Assembly: GCA_020742395.1 (NCBI GenBank)
Contig: DYWZ01000064.1
Location: 1-33,130, forward strand
Reading direction: 5' to 3'
Source: Enterococcus columbae
GTDB taxonomy: Bacteria > Bacillota > Bacilli > Lactobacillales > Enterococcaceae
Length of the DNA: 33,130 nt
Position 1 is the stretch's first letter. Each line of letters begins with the position of its first letter. The notes beneath the pieces are model-generated. The model saw nothing but the letters and a program-made list of their open reading frames with translations. It did no database searches and was not told the DNA's origin. This document shows positions 1 through 8,162 of the stretch, in pieces. The translations under genes and the position numbers were made by a program.

Positions 1-135
1 TCATCTATCACTTGTCTGCGATATTTAGTTACTAAAATAAGATGGTAATAAAGAAGGAAGACTGAATGGTTATTTGTATCTAATTCCATTTTATATCACT
101 CATTTCTAATATAGACTGATTATAACATAGAGCGA

Positions 136-439
136 AATAAAAAGACCATGTAATGTATTGTCGGTCTTCGAGTTACCAACAGTAACCCTCATACCGAATG
201 GCATTCATCAACCACCTATAGAGGATGGGCGACTTCTGCCTGAATTACGTTAAAATTTTATCACCAACATAGCTCCCTTGATACTTTTTAAAAAATTCCG
301 TTTGCTGCAACTCAGCTAAATCGATCATAAGTATCCCCTTTCTATCATTTCAATAAACGCGGTTGAATATCTTGACAACAAGTAACTCTCACCTACTTCT
401 GCCTTCACTTAAGTATAACCATTCATTTTTTTATAACAA
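136..439 (-). other. compact small transcription unit (promoter, 27-aa ORF, terminator)
   Basis: On the minus strand a promoter-like pair TTGTTA (439-434), 16 bp, TATACT (417-412) is followed by AAGGGG (340-335), a 27-codon ORF (328-245), a small GTTAC/GTAAC hairpin (186-172) and a terminator-like hairpin AAGACC/GGTCTT (168-142) ending in TTTTTATT. The predicted transcript is about 270 nt with a long 3' part. Parts and order are seen; that it is one expressed unit is inferred. It could be a small peptide gene, a regulatory RNA or a type I toxin-like locus. I recognise no known RNA family. Confidence 0.4.
245..328 (-). CDS. small hypothetical peptide, 27 aa
   Basis: Short ORF beginning MIDLAELQQTEFF and ending GDKILT. 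It has a good Shine-Dalgarno (AAGGGG) six bases before the ATG, and a promoter-like sequence about 85 bases upstream. It is hydrophilic with no membrane segment, so it does not look like an Fst/Ldr-type type I toxin. It could be the surviving start of a longer gene, since the bases after the stop show no obvious continued coding. Function unknown. Confidence 0.3.
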   Translation of the reverse strand: MIDLAELQQTEFFKKYQGSYVGDKILT

Positions 440-492
440 TCGCTAAATATATCGATTAAAAATTTAGGCGAGTAAGTTTTTCTATTGTTTTT

Positions 493-572
493 TCGTTAAC
501 TATATATTGATTTTCGGTTAACGTAATTGTATACTTATATCAAGTTAACGAAAAATAAAACAGGTTAACAAA
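493..572 (+). promoter_or_regulatory. bioY promoter with four GTTAAC boxes (BirA-type operator)
   Basis: A strong promoter TTGATT (507-512), 17 bp, TATACT (530-535) precedes bioY. Four GTTAAC cores lie at 495-500, 517-522, 544-549 and 564-569. The first two flank the -35 and the last two lie just after the expected start point near 542. The arms TCGTTAAC and GGTTAACG resemble the known Firmicutes BirA operator (TTGTTAACC, spacer, GGTTAACAA). Biotin-dependent repression by BirA is the likely reading; the doubled arrangement is unusual. Confidence 0.6.
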
Positions 573-586
573 AGGAGCTTTTATTG

Positions 587-1138
587 ATGAAATCATTTCA
601 ATTACAACAACAATTAATCGCTGCGATTTTTGCGGCGATCATTGCCGTAGTGGCACAAATTACTATTCCACTACCGATTGTTCCCTTAACCTTACAAACC
701 TTTATTGTAGGCTTGACTGCTACAATTTTAGGTCGGAAGGTTGGCACTTGGGCGATTGTCATTTATTTAGTTTTAGGAGCGATTGGTTTACCAGTTTTTG
801 CTGGTGGATCTGCCGGAATAGGCGCTTTATTTGGTCCAACTGGTGGCTATTTATGGGGCTTTATCGTTTGCGGATTAACCATTGGCAGCCTAATCCAGTT
901 CAAACCCAATCATCTTCTTTGGGCCATTTTAGCAAATATGCTAGGCTTTGTCTTAACTTTAATCATTGGTAGCATTTGGTTAAAATTCGCTACTGGTATG
1001 CCAATTAGTCAAGCTTTGATGGTCGGTGGCGTTAATTTTCTTCTGCCTGATCTGATTAAAGCAACTTGCGCTGGTATTTTAGGGGTGATTATTAGTCAAC
1101 GTTTACCAAAAAAATTCCTGCAACTTGTGCAAAACTAA
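587..1138 (+). CDS. bioY: biotin ECF transporter S component BioY
   Basis: Substrate-binding membrane subunit of an energy-coupling-factor transporter that captures biotin for import. The 183-residue protein is almost wholly hydrophobic with about six membrane segments. It has the BioY-type N-terminal stretch (PLPIVPLTLQTF) and the glycine-rich GLPVFAGGSAG / GPTGGYLWGF region, typical of the family and of normal length. ATG 587 is chosen over TTG 584 because AAAGGAG (571-577) lies 9 bases before it. The energising EcfA/A'/T genes are not in the window, as usual for group II ECF systems with shared modules. It stands alone between its own BirA-like control region and a strong terminator. Confidence 0.93.
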   Translation: MKSFQLQQQLIAAIFAAIIAVVAQITIPLPIVPLTLQTFIVGLTATILGRKVGTWAIVIYLVLGAIGLPVFAGGSAGIGALFGPTGGYLWGFIVCGLTIGSLIQFKPNHLLWAILANMLGFVLTLIIGSIWLKFATGMPISQALMVGGVNFLLPDLIKATCAGILGVIISQRLPKKFLQLVQN

Positions 1139-1169
1139 ACGGCTGAGCCATTTTATGCCAAACAAAAAC

Positions 1170-1217
1170 GTCGTCCTTTCCTTCTTACGCTAAAGAAGAA
1201 AAGGGCGACATTTTTTT
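1170..1217 (+). terminator. bidirectional Rho-independent terminator
   Basis: Long stem between 1170-1186 (GTCGTCCTTTCCTTCTT) and 1192-1209, followed by seven T from 1211. The opposite strand ends in GTTTTTG, so it can also stop transcripts of the convergent HesB-like gene, whose stop codon lies in the T tract. Confidence 0.85.
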
Positions 1218-1620
1218 AGCAACCAATCGTTGAACTAGGCGCTTGGTTTTCATAATCTTTGGGATTAATACGCTTTAACTCTAAATTATTCGCTAAAATC
1301 CCACTATCCGCCTTCAATTGTAAGCTGTGATAAACAGGCTCGACAATTAAACGAACTTCTTGATCTAAAAGCATTTCTGAACGTGATTTCATATAGACAA
1401 TCCCCAGCTCAGTGTTGTGCTGATGATCATAAACAGCTAATTGTGCCTTCGGAAAGCTAGCTGGTACCAATAAGATACGAAAACTAGGATATAGCTGACA
1501 GGAAGCTTGACTATCTACAAAAGGCCCTGTCGCATCTTCATAATCTAAAATCAGATAGTCGCCAGGCTGCATTTTCTCTTGAATTTTTTCTTGCGCTTCT
1601 TTCGAAATACTTAAATGCAT
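1216..1620 (-). CDS. HesB/IscA-like (iron-sulfur cluster biosynthesis family) protein
   Basis: 134-residue cytosolic protein starting MHLSISKEAQEKIQ, typical of the HesB_IscA-like family (PF01521) of Lactobacillales. The middle has the beta-rich core (DYLILDYEDATGPF, then SCQLYPSFRILLV). The classical IscA/SufA C-terminal CxC cysteine pattern is missing; only a single Cys at the extreme C-terminus (STIGC) and one at about residue 41 are seen. Iron-sulfur carrier function is therefore uncertain. SD AAAGGA lies about nine bases before ATG. Monocistronic, convergent with bioY. Confidence 0.7.
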   Translation of the reverse strand: MHLSISKEAQEKIQEKMQPGDYLILDYEDATGPFVDSQASCQLYPSFRILLVPASFPKAQLAVYDHQHNTELGIVYMKSRSEMLLDQEVRLIVEPVYHSLQLKADSGILANNLELKRINPKDYENQAPSSTIGC

Positions 1621-1656
1621 ACACGATCATCCTTTCATCTAACCTTTGCTAAGTGT

Positions 1657-1685
1657 AGTATAGCAAAAGTACACTTTTTTTACAA
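1657..1685 (-). promoter_or_regulatory. promoter of the HesB-like gene
   Basis: Minus strand TTGTAA (1685-1680), 17 bp, TATACT (1662-1657), about 37 bases upstream of the ATG. Confidence 0.6.
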
Positions 1686-1722
1686 AGTAGAAGATTTACA
1701 GGGATTACTTTGGGTTAGCATT

Positions 1723-1750
1723 TTGGTGGTGGGCAAAATTATGCTACAAT
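1723..1750 (+). promoter_or_regulatory. extended -10 promoter of the DUF1694 gene
   Basis: TTGGTG (1723-1728), 16 bp, TACAAT (1745-1750) preceded by TGC, giving an extended -10. The gene start is 24 bases further on. Confidence 0.55.
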
Positions 1751-1773
1751 GAAAGAAAAACTGGAGGATATTT

Positions 1774-2220
1774 ATGGCTGATGAATTGCAAAAACATCTA
1801 GACAATAGTCGTTATGGTACCCCACAAATTAAACCAGAGGAACAGCATCGCTATTTAGGCACCTTTCGTGAGCGCTGCTATCTGAGTATGACGATGCAAC
1901 AGATGCAAGATAGTACTTGGCAAGCGCAATTTGCCAAGCATTTACCAGACTATCCTGAGGCTGAAATCAGAATCAATGGGAATCTGTCAGAAAGTCTGCA
2001 AGCAACCTATCTGCATATATGCGCGCAAGCTCAGCGTAAATTTACAATCATTCAAACCAACGAAGCCCCAACTTTAGAAACAATCGGTTTGTTACTGGTT
2101 AACACACAAGCGGTCGATGAACCAATTATTGATATTGCCCAAAAATGGCCTGAAAAGAATTCTAGTACACCAGAGCAATCACCAAAGCCTTCATTCTTAC
2201 AAAAATGGTTTCATCTGTAA
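1774..2220 (+). CDS. DUF1694 (YueI-like) protein
   Basis: 148-residue soluble protein beginning MADELQKHLDNSRYGTPQIKPEEQHRYLGTF (first part quoted as MADELQKHLDNSRYGTPQIK). The GTPQIKPEEQ...YLGTFRERCYL region is the signature of the DUF1694/YueI family (PF07997), whose function is unknown. The C-terminal 25 residues are a low-complexity proline/serine/lysine tail ending FLQKWFHL. SD TGGAGG precedes ATG 1774. Single gene, own promoter, followed by an intergenic repeat and a hairpin. Confidence 0.75.
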   Translation: MADELQKHLDNSRYGTPQIKPEEQHRYLGTFRERCYLSMTMQQMQDSTWQAQFAKHLPDYPEAEIRINGNLSESLQATYLHICAQAQRKFTIIQTNEAPTLETIGLLLVNTQAVDEPIIDIAQKWPEKNSSTPEQSPKPSFLQKWFHL

Positions 2221-2232
2221 CTCACTCTCTTT

Positions 2233-2419
2233 TCTGCTAGCCGGGAAAACTTATCCACTCGTAGCTGGGCAAGTCACTAAACATCTTTGGGTACTCTGTG
2301 TTTTGTAAGTAGCTACTTCATCAAATAAGCTAGCGTGGTGTAGAATATCTTTAAATATAATTGATATTCCACCACGCTAGTACTTATTTTCTCGTAGTTA
2401 ACCAACTTGCTTCACATCT
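2233..2419 (+). repeat. intergenic repeat element, copy A
   Basis: About 185 bp matching the leuS upstream region. Shared blocks in order are GGAAAACTTATCC, CTCGT, GGGCAAG/GAGCAAG, CATCAAATAAGC / CGTCAAATAAGC, ATCTTTAAAT, and GTTAACCAACTTGCTTCACA at 2397-2416. In this copy the centre forms a strong hairpin: CTAGCGTGGTG plus GAATATC (2330-2349) pairs with 2363-2380. No ORF runs through it. It looks like a dispersed non-coding repeat of the genome. Confidence 0.75.
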
Positions 2420-2421
2420 TT

Positions 2422-2465
2422 AATCCCCTTAGCACTTAGTTGTTTCGCTAAGTGTTAAGGGGATT
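2422..2465. terminator. strong hairpin, probable terminator between convergent genes
   Basis: An 18-bp stem (AATCCCCTTAGCACTTAG against CTAAGTGTTAAGGGGATT) with one wobble pair. The plus-strand tail TGTTGTCTCT is only moderately T-rich and the minus strand lacks a T run, so termination is probable for the plus strand and uncertain for gshF. Confidence 0.6.
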
Positions 2466-2478
2466 GTTGTCTCTACTA

Positions 2479-4731
2479 TTAAACTGTTAAGTCTGGAAAT
2501 AGTAACTGTAAAACAGATAAGGTCAAGCGGCGACCTTGGCCTTGATAAGGATAGGCATGCATGTGCATCGCTGGGTTAAAATTCGCTTCGATAATCGCAT
2601 ACGCATCTGGTAAGCTCGCAGCTTGCTGATAATCTGGAATGATTAAATCCATCCCACAGATTTCTGCTCCCAGCGCTTTAGCTGCTTGGATGGCGATTGT
2701 TTTATAATCCTCACCAATTTCATCGGTCATATCGATGGAATCGCCACCGGTACTAATATTGGAATTTTCGCGCAAGTAAACCTTTTGCCCTTTCGCTAAG
2801 ACATCATCAAATTGATAGCCTTGTTCTTTTAGATTCAAGGCTTCGATTTCACCTAGTTGAATTTTTTCCAATGGATAGCGGTGGTGGGTACCACGCAATG
2901 GATCGGTATTTTTCTGTGTGACTAATTCACGAATGGTATGAACACCATCGCCAATCACATTAGCCGGTACTCTAAGCATAATCGCTTGTACTTGGTCATT
3001 AATCACAAAGAAGCGGTATTCGATTCCTTCGATAAAGCGCTCAACTAACACATCTTGGTCTTCTTTAAAAGCAAAGGCCAAGGCTTCGCGATAATCCGTT
3101 TGTGTAAATGGTTCTTTAAAAATCGTAATCCCCAGACCATAATTGGTACTCTTTGGTTTAACCACGATTGCTTGTTGGCGATATTTTTCATAATCGGCTA
3201 AGGCTAGGTCGAAATCATGGTACTCGGCTCCGCTTGGCACGTTAAAGCCAGCCTTAGCTAGAATTTTTTTAGTCACCACCTTGTTTTCCATCATCAAAGG
3301 AACGACATAGCAATCTTTACTAGTCATGTTCGCTTTTTTGACATATTCGGTCTTACCTTGATAGGTTAGTTGAATAAACTGATCCTGTTCATCTAAGACT
3401 TCAACTTGCACACCTTTTTGAATTGCATCAAACATCAAAATTTGTGTCGATAACTCCATGCCACGATAGCCCGCTAGCTGATAGGGATGCTCCCAAGCTT
3501 TTTGGTGATAAGCTAAGCCTACTTCTACCGCCCAATCTGCTTGATTGCGACCATTTAAGGCAGTGAGTAAACGACCCGCTAAGGTTAGTTCAGGATGAGC
3601 AACCATGCTTTCCCAATTGGCTACATATTCTGGATCAATTGGTAGTTGATAATCAGAAATAAAGGCCTTAAATGCAGTCATAAAGCTTTGTAGCTCGTTT
3701 TGTAGGCTAGATGTGGCCAATGGATGCTCTATCGCTACCGTATGATTAGTTATTTCACCAGCTCGAATATAGTCCTCTACTGCTTCAGTTTTTTCTTTCG
3801 TGCATAAAAATAATAAGAAAGCCTGCAAGAAAGTTAACTGTTCAGCGTTGATGCCATTTTCTTCAAAAGGATTTAAATCCACATTTCTTAACTCAATATA
3901 TTGAATGCTTGCTGAATCAGGCACCTGGCGATTTTGACGAAGGCGGACGGCAGAATAAAATTCTTTTTCCGCAATCAATTTTCCTTGTGATACTAGATCA
4001 GCCAAGCTTTGGCGATAGCAAGCGAAGCTACGATAAGAAACCTTTAATTCCTCTTTATTCTTGTAACCATAATTTGAATTGCGCAAGCTACGTACAGGTT
4101 GCGTCGGTGCATCTTCGGTAAAGTAATTATCTAAAGCATAAGGAGCAGCCCCATAAAAATATGTATAGATATAACGATAATGTAAGTATTGTTGCGCGAC
4201 ATGCAGATAGACTGCTGTTTTAAACTCCTCAAAATCCGTCCATTCATCTTGTTCAGCAAAAAGCGCTCGGAACAACTCCTCGGCAAATTCAAAATTGACA
4301 TGAATGCCGCTAATCATCTGTTTGCGTTTACCATATACTTTAGCTAAATATTCACGATAAGCAACCTCTTGGTCAGTTAACTTAGCGATAATAATCTCGT
4401 CTTCTGATTCTGGCAAAGCTGGGGGCATACTTAACGGCCAAAGCATTTCTTCTTTAGGCATCGAGCGATAGATGACGTCATGTAGCATGGCCAACTGGCG
4501 CAACACCTCAGGAATACTTGTACGCACTGGCGTAATTAATTCGACCTGCGTTTCAGCAAAATCAGTTTGAATATTAGGATGGAAGTCACGACTGCCTAAT
4601 GTAGCTGGATGATTTGTCTTGGCTAAATTACCTTTTAAATCTACTCGTTGACTTTCCTTTTCTAAGCCAAAGCGTGCACTCATTAAATAAGGACGCACAC
4701 TTGGTTGATGAAATAATTGATTAAAGTCCAT
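2479..4731 (-). CDS. gshF: bifunctional glutamate-cysteine ligase/glutathione synthetase GshF
   Basis: Makes glutathione from glutamate, cysteine and glycine in two ATP-dependent steps on one polypeptide. The N-terminal half is a GshA-type gamma-glutamylcysteine ligase (ARFGLEKESQRV near residue 20; GIHVNFEF near 140; YIELRNVDLNPFEENG near 280). The C-terminal part from about residue 490 is an ATP-grasp domain (VVKPKSTNYGLG near 522; metal/ATP residues in IEANFNPAMHMHAYP near 715). Its 750 residues match streptococcal and enterococcal GshF. SD GAGGA lies eight bases before ATG. Monocistronic. GshF is patchily distributed in lactic acid bacteria and often taken as horizontally spread; nothing here shows recent transfer. 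Confidence 0.96.
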   Translation of the reverse strand: MDFNQLFHQPSVRPYLMSARFGLEKESQRVDLKGNLAKTNHPATLGSRDFHPNIQTDFAETQVELITPVRTSIPEVLRQLAMLHDVIYRSMPKEEMLWPLSMPPALPESEDEIIIAKLTDQEVAYREYLAKVYGKRKQMISGIHVNFEFAEELFRALFAEQDEWTDFEEFKTAVYLHVAQQYLHYRYIYTYFYGAAPYALDNYFTEDAPTQPVRSLRNSNYGYKNKEELKVSYRSFACYRQSLADLVSQGKLIAEKEFYSAVRLRQNRQVPDSASIQYIELRNVDLNPFEENGINAEQLTFLQAFLLFLCTKEKTEAVEDYIRAGEITNHTVAIEHPLATSSLQNELQSFMTAFKAFISDYQLPIDPEYVANWESMVAHPELTLAGRLLTALNGRNQADWAVEVGLAYHQKAWEHPYQLAGYRGMELSTQILMFDAIQKGVQVEVLDEQDQFIQLTYQGKTEYVKKANMTSKDCYVVPLMMENKVVTKKILAKAGFNVPSGAEYHDFDLALADYEKYRQQAIVVKPKSTNYGLGITIFKEPFTQTDYREALAFAFKEDQDVLVERFIEGIEYRFFVINDQVQAIMLRVPANVIGDGVHTIRELVTQKNTDPLRGTHHRYPLEKIQLGEIEALNLKEQGYQFDDVLAKGQKVYLRENSNISTGGDSIDMTDEIGEDYKTIAIQAAKALGAEICGMDLIIPDYQQAASLPDAYAIIEANFNPAMHMHAYPYQGQGRRLTLSVLQLLFPDLTV

Positions 4732-4763
4732 TTATTTATCCTCACTCATTGTTTACTACAGCT

Positions 4764-4772
4764 ATTATAACA
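4764..4772 (-). promoter_or_regulatory. extended -10 promoter of gshF
   Basis: Minus strand TGTTATAAT (4772-4764) about 33 bases before the start codon. No good -35 is visible, as usual for extended -10 promoters. Confidence 0.5.
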
Positions 4773-4884
4773 AAGTCTGAAAAAATTAGATAAAATACTG
4801 CTTTAAAAAGACTATATCCAGTAGATTTTTTTCTAGACTGAAATGGTTTATTCAAGATCTATCCACTTACAAAGCGACTAAAGC

Positions 4885-4921
4885 AAAACAGGAAGCCTGT
4901 ACTGCAAGCTTCCTGTTTTTT
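4885..4921 (-). terminator. terminator of the opuA operon (bidirectional)
   Basis: Stem ACAGGAAGC (4888-4896) with GCTTCCTGT (4908-4916), flanked by AAAA on the left and TTTTTT on the right. It lies 22 bases after the opuABC stop on the minus strand; no plus-strand gene feeds it. Confidence 0.8.
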
Positions 4922-4942
4922 CACCTATTGCTTTTTGGTGGC

Positions 4943-6664
4943 TTATTTTTTCACCCAATTAGCTACTTGTTTTTGGTTGGCTTTGATCCAATCTTTCGCT
5001 GCTTGTTCTGGTGATTTGCCTTTTTGAATGGCTAACATGACACTTTCCATATCTTTGGTACTCCAGTTAAACTGATCTAAAATACGGTTTACTTCTGGCA
5101 TATCCTTAGCTAAATCTTTTCTAGTCATGGTATGAATGGCTTCTTCACCACCCATCGTTTTCTTTGGATCAGCTAGATACTTCAAGTCATACTTAGCAAA
5201 CATCCAATGTGGAGACCAACCGGTAATTACGATTGGTTGTTTATTTTTAATAGCTTTGTCTAAGGCAACGACCATCGCACCAGAGGATGAAGTTTCAACC
5301 TGCCAATTTTGCAAGTTAGGATAAGCCTTGACGATTTTTTGTGCTCCAGCAACGACACCGGCACCTGGTTCAATTCCGGTAATCTTTTGGTCAGCTTGAT
5401 CAGTTAAGTCGGCAATACTATCCACATCCATATAGCTTGGGACCACTAAACCTACTTTAGCCCCTTTTAGGTTGGCGCCTAAATCGACCAATTGATTTTT
5501 GTATTTTTTGTATTGGCTGGCATGCGTATTTGGCAACCAAGCACCCACCATCGCATCCGCATGATTATTGGCTACTGCCTCCCACATCACCGCATTATCC
5601 AGCGGCGTGATTTCAACCTTATAGCCTTGTTGCTTTAAAACCTCAGCTAAGACATTGGTTGAAGCAATTTCGGTATCCCACTGTACATAAGCTAAACGCA
5701 CTGTTCCTTTATTTTTCTCTGGCTGAATCGCTTGCTTCACACCTACACCGATGCCTAATAATAGCACGACTGCAGTAATAATGACAGCCATTTTTTTACG
5801 ACGAGCAGTTTTATCGGTAACTACTTGTTTTTCTTGGTTGGTATATTGAATGAAACGATCAATAATAATCGCTAAGATAACTAGTGATAGTCCATTGACA
5901 AACCCACTACCAATATCGGCTTTTTGCAAGGCTTCTAAGACCCCACGACCAAGACCAGGTGCACCGATCATTGAAGCTGTAACGACCATTGATAAGGCCA
6001 ACATGGTTGTTTGGTTCACACCGGCTAAGATAGTCTTTTTCGCTAAAGGCAACTCTAATTTAAATAATTTTTGCCAAGGCGTTCCCCCAAATGAATCTGA
6101 TGCTTCGACTAGCTCGGTTGGAATCTGTTTAATCCCTAAATGCGTAAAACGAACGGTTGGTGGTAAGGCAAAGATAATTGATGCAAACACCCCAGGAACC
6201 ATACCGATACCAAAGAAGGCAACCGCTGGAATTAAATAAACAAATCCCGGCATGGTTTGCATAAAGTCAAGAATTGGTAATAAGATTTTTTGCAGCTTAC
6301 TACTTTTGGCCATGCAAATGCCTAGTGGTACCCCAATGAGAATCGATAGCACACTAGCAACTAAAACTAAAGTCGTTGTTTGAACCAAAGCCTCCCACAA
6401 GCCTTGATTCCAGATAAAGACTAAGCCAAGCAAAGTAAAGCTCGCTAAGCCGTATTTACGATTAGTAATCCACCAAGCAATACCGGTTAATAGAATAATC
6501 CAGACAGGAATTGGCACGATTAACAACACCTGACTGATAAAATCCATCACTGACTGACCAATTTTTTGGATCAATTGGAAAAATGGGCCCAAATGAACCG
6601 TCAGCCACTCGGTAATAGCCTCCACTGCCTTAGCTACTGGCCATGCTTGTAATAAATTATCCAT
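4943..6664 (-). CDS. opuABC: glycine betaine ABC transporter permease fused to substrate-binding domain, OpuABC
   Basis: Membrane and receptor part of the OpuA osmoprotectant importer. Residues 1-290 are the permease (several membrane segments; EAA-like loop near [19 protein letters not shown]). After a further membrane segment (about 290-310) comes a type II betaine-binding domain facing outside, with Trp residues near 329 (VQWDTE), 376 (GAWLPN) and 482 (GWSPHW) suited to a cation-pi cage. The ATG at 6664 fits GAGG nine bases upstream and gives 573 residues, the length of the Lactococcus protein; a GTG five codons earlier lacks this spacing. It overlaps the opuAA stop by eight bases, implying translational coupling. 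Cell-membrane location; operon controlled at 7911-7952. Confidence 0.95.
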   Translation of the reverse strand: MDNLLQAWPVAKAVEAITEWLTVHLGPFFQLIQKIGQSVMDFISQVLLIVPIPVWIILLTGIAWWITNRKYGLASFTLLGLVFIWNQGLWEALVQTTTLVLVASVLSILIGVPLGICMAKSSKLQKILLPILDFMQTMPGFVYLIPAVAFFGIGMVPGVFASIIFALPPTVRFTHLGIKQIPTELVEASDSFGGTPWQKLFKLELPLAKKTILAGVNQTTMLALSMVVTASMIGAPGLGRGVLEALQKADIGSGFVNGLSLVILAIIIDRFIQYTNQEKQVVTDKTARRKKMAVIITAVVLLLGIGVGVKQAIQPEKNKGTVRLAYVQWDTEIASTNVLAEVLKQQGYKVEITPLDNAVMWEAVANNHADAMVGAWLPNTHASQYKKYKNQLVDLGANLKGAKVGLVVPSYMDVDSIADLTDQADQKITGIEPGAGVVAGAQKIVKAYPNLQNWQVETSSSGAMVVALDKAIKNKQPIVITGWSPHWMFAKYDLKYLADPKKTMGGEEAIHTMTRKDLAKDMPEVNRILDQFNWSTKDMESVMLAIQKGKSPEQAAKDWIKANQKQVANWVKK

Positions 6665-7889
6665 GAACAACTTCCTCACTTTCTGTTACTGGCGTTTCTT
6701 GTCTTTCATTGGTTTCTGCTAACGCCTCGATGACACTTCCGCGAATAACTACACCTAATACACGATTGTTTTCGGTTACGACTAATGGTGTTTTCGCATC
6801 ATAAATGATATTAAAGATATCTGTAACCAACATATCCTTATTAATTGTTGGTACTTCTGTTTCAACCACCGCTGATAACGGTAAATTTTCTTTACGGGCT
6901 TTTAGCGCTTGATCGGCAGTAATAATTCCTTTGAGATTACGATTGCGATCAACTGCTAACAACATACTAATTTCTTCTCTACGCATTCTAGTTAACGCCA
7001 CATTCGGACCGTCTAGCTCGATATTGGTGGTAATAGCTGGCACCATAATATTTTGCGCAGTTAATACCTTACTACGGTCCACATCTTCCACGAATTCACG
7101 AACAAATTCATTGGCTGGGTTCGTTAAAATTTCTTCCCCTGTACCAATCTGCATGATTTGACCATCCTTCATCAAAGCGATACGATCGCCAATTCTTAGG
7201 GCTTCATTCAAATCGTGAGTGATAAAGATGATAGTTTTTTTCACTTTTGCCTGCAAATCAAGCAATTCATCCTGCATTTCGCGACGAATTAATGGGTCTA
7301 ACGCTGAAAATGCCTCATCCATTAATAGAATTTCTGGATCGTTGGCTAATGCACGAGCCAAACCTACCCGTTGCTGCATCCCACCAGATAATTGATTGGG
7401 TAATTGATTTTTAAAGTCCAGTAAGCCAGCATTATCTAAAGCTTGCTCGGCTTTTTGCACACGAGTAGCCTTATCGACTCCTTTAATCTCTAACCCATAT
7501 TCAACATTTTCTAAAATGGTTCGATGTGGAAATAAGCCAAAATTTTGGAAGACCATGTTTATTTTATGACGACGAACCTCTCTTAAGCCTTCATGGTCTA
7601 GCTTCGCAATATCTTGGCCATCGATATAAATCTGACCTTTCGTTGGTTCAATTAGGCGATTTAATAAACGAATTAAAGTGGACTTCCCACTCCCTGATAA
7701 TCCCATGATGACAAAGATTTCGCCTTCTTTTACTTCAAAGCTGGCATCATATACCCCAACTGTCGCACCCGTTTTTGCTAAAATCTCTTTTTTACTTTGT
7801 TGGTTCTCCATCATTTTCAAGGCTTGATTAACCTTGCGACCAAATATTTTGGTTAAATGTTTGATTTCTACTTTATTCAAATTTTTCAT
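6657..7889 (-). CDS. opuAA: glycine betaine ABC transporter ATPase with CBS domains, OpuAA
   Basis: Energy-coupling subunit of OpuA. Visible are Walker [10 protein letters not shown] (about 63-71), signature LSGGMQQR (about 166), Walker [13 protein letters not shown] (about 188-198) and two C-terminal CBS domains (about 275-395). In the Lactococcus family these sense ionic strength and bind c-di-AMP. The C-terminus is acidic (TESEEVVHG). Start choice: AGAGAGG directly touches the ATG at 7889, whereas TTG at 7880 has nine-base spacing and gives [13 protein letters not shown], like homologues. The true start may therefore be 7880. First gene of the operon, transcribed from a TTGACA promoter inside a BusR-like operator. 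Confidence 0.95.
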   Translation of the reverse strand: MKNLNKVEIKHLTKIFGRKVNQALKMMENQQSKKEILAKTGATVGVYDASFEVKEGEIFVIMGLSGSGKSTLIRLLNRLIEPTKGQIYIDGQDIAKLDHEGLREVRRHKINMVFQNFGLFPHRTILENVEYGLEIKGVDKATRVQKAEQALDNAGLLDFKNQLPNQLSGGMQQRVGLARALANDPEILLMDEAFSALDPLIRREMQDELLDLQAKVKKTIIFITHDLNEALRIGDRIALMKDGQIMQIGTGEEILTNPANEFVREFVEDVDRSKVLTAQNIMVPAITTNIELDGPNVALTRMRREEISMLLAVDRNRNLKGIITADQALKARKENLPLSAVVETEVPTINKDMLVTDIFNIIYDAKTPLVVTENNRVLGVVIRGSVIEALAETNERQETPVTESEEVVHG

Positions 7890-7910
7890 CCTCTCTAACT
7901 TTAAAACTTT

Positions 7911-7952
7911 AAGTGACTACATAATATTAACACCATATGGTCACTTTGTCAA
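7911..7952 (-). promoter_or_regulatory. opuA promoter within a BusR-type operator
   Basis: Minus strand TTGACA (7952-7947), 17 bp, TAATAT (7929-7924). A perfect dyad AAGTGAC (7911-7917), 22 bp, GTCACTT (7940-7946) covers the -10 and spacer. BusR (OpuR) of lactococci and streptococci binds a bipartite GTGAC/GTCAC motif with about this spacing and represses opuA in response to c-di-AMP and ionic strength. The match is seen; the identity of the regulator, whose gene is not in the window, is inferred. Confidence 0.8.
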
Positions 7953-8044
7953 AAAGGTTGCTCTCGGTTTCTGAATTTTTTTTTGAAAAATATCGATTGA
8001 AACTCTTTTAACACCGGATTTTTATTGATAGAGAGTGATCATTT

Positions 8045-8117
8045 GCTGAAAAACAAAAAGAGACAACTCTTAAAAGAGACCACTTGTCACTTGTGGTTCG
8101 CTCTTTTAAGAGTTGTC
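8045..8117 (-). terminator. terminator of leuS
   Basis: Perfect 17-bp stem (8062-8078 with 8101-8117, GACAACTCTTAAAAGAG) with a second small hairpin ACCAC/GTGGT in its loop. On the minus strand it is followed by TCTCTTTTTGTTTTT. It lies 46 bases after the leuS stop. The rest of 7960-8160 shows no gene. Confidence 0.88.
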
Positions 8118-8162
8118 GATCATTACTTTGTTTTGCGAATAGTTAATGAGTGAACTATTTAA

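Noticed and set aside
181..260. Possible CRISPR, tRNA or known structured RNA in the first 300 bases
   Set aside because: No repeat-spacer pattern, no cloverleaf or CCA end; only small hairpins.
372..400. Plus-strand TTGACA at 372-377 as a promoter for bioY
   Set aside because: No -10 at the right distance; the TTGATT/TATACT pair at 507-535 is far better.
5850..6239. 129-codon open frame on the plus strand inside opuABC
   Set aside because: Antisense to a conserved permease, with no ribosome site; a shadow of the real gene.
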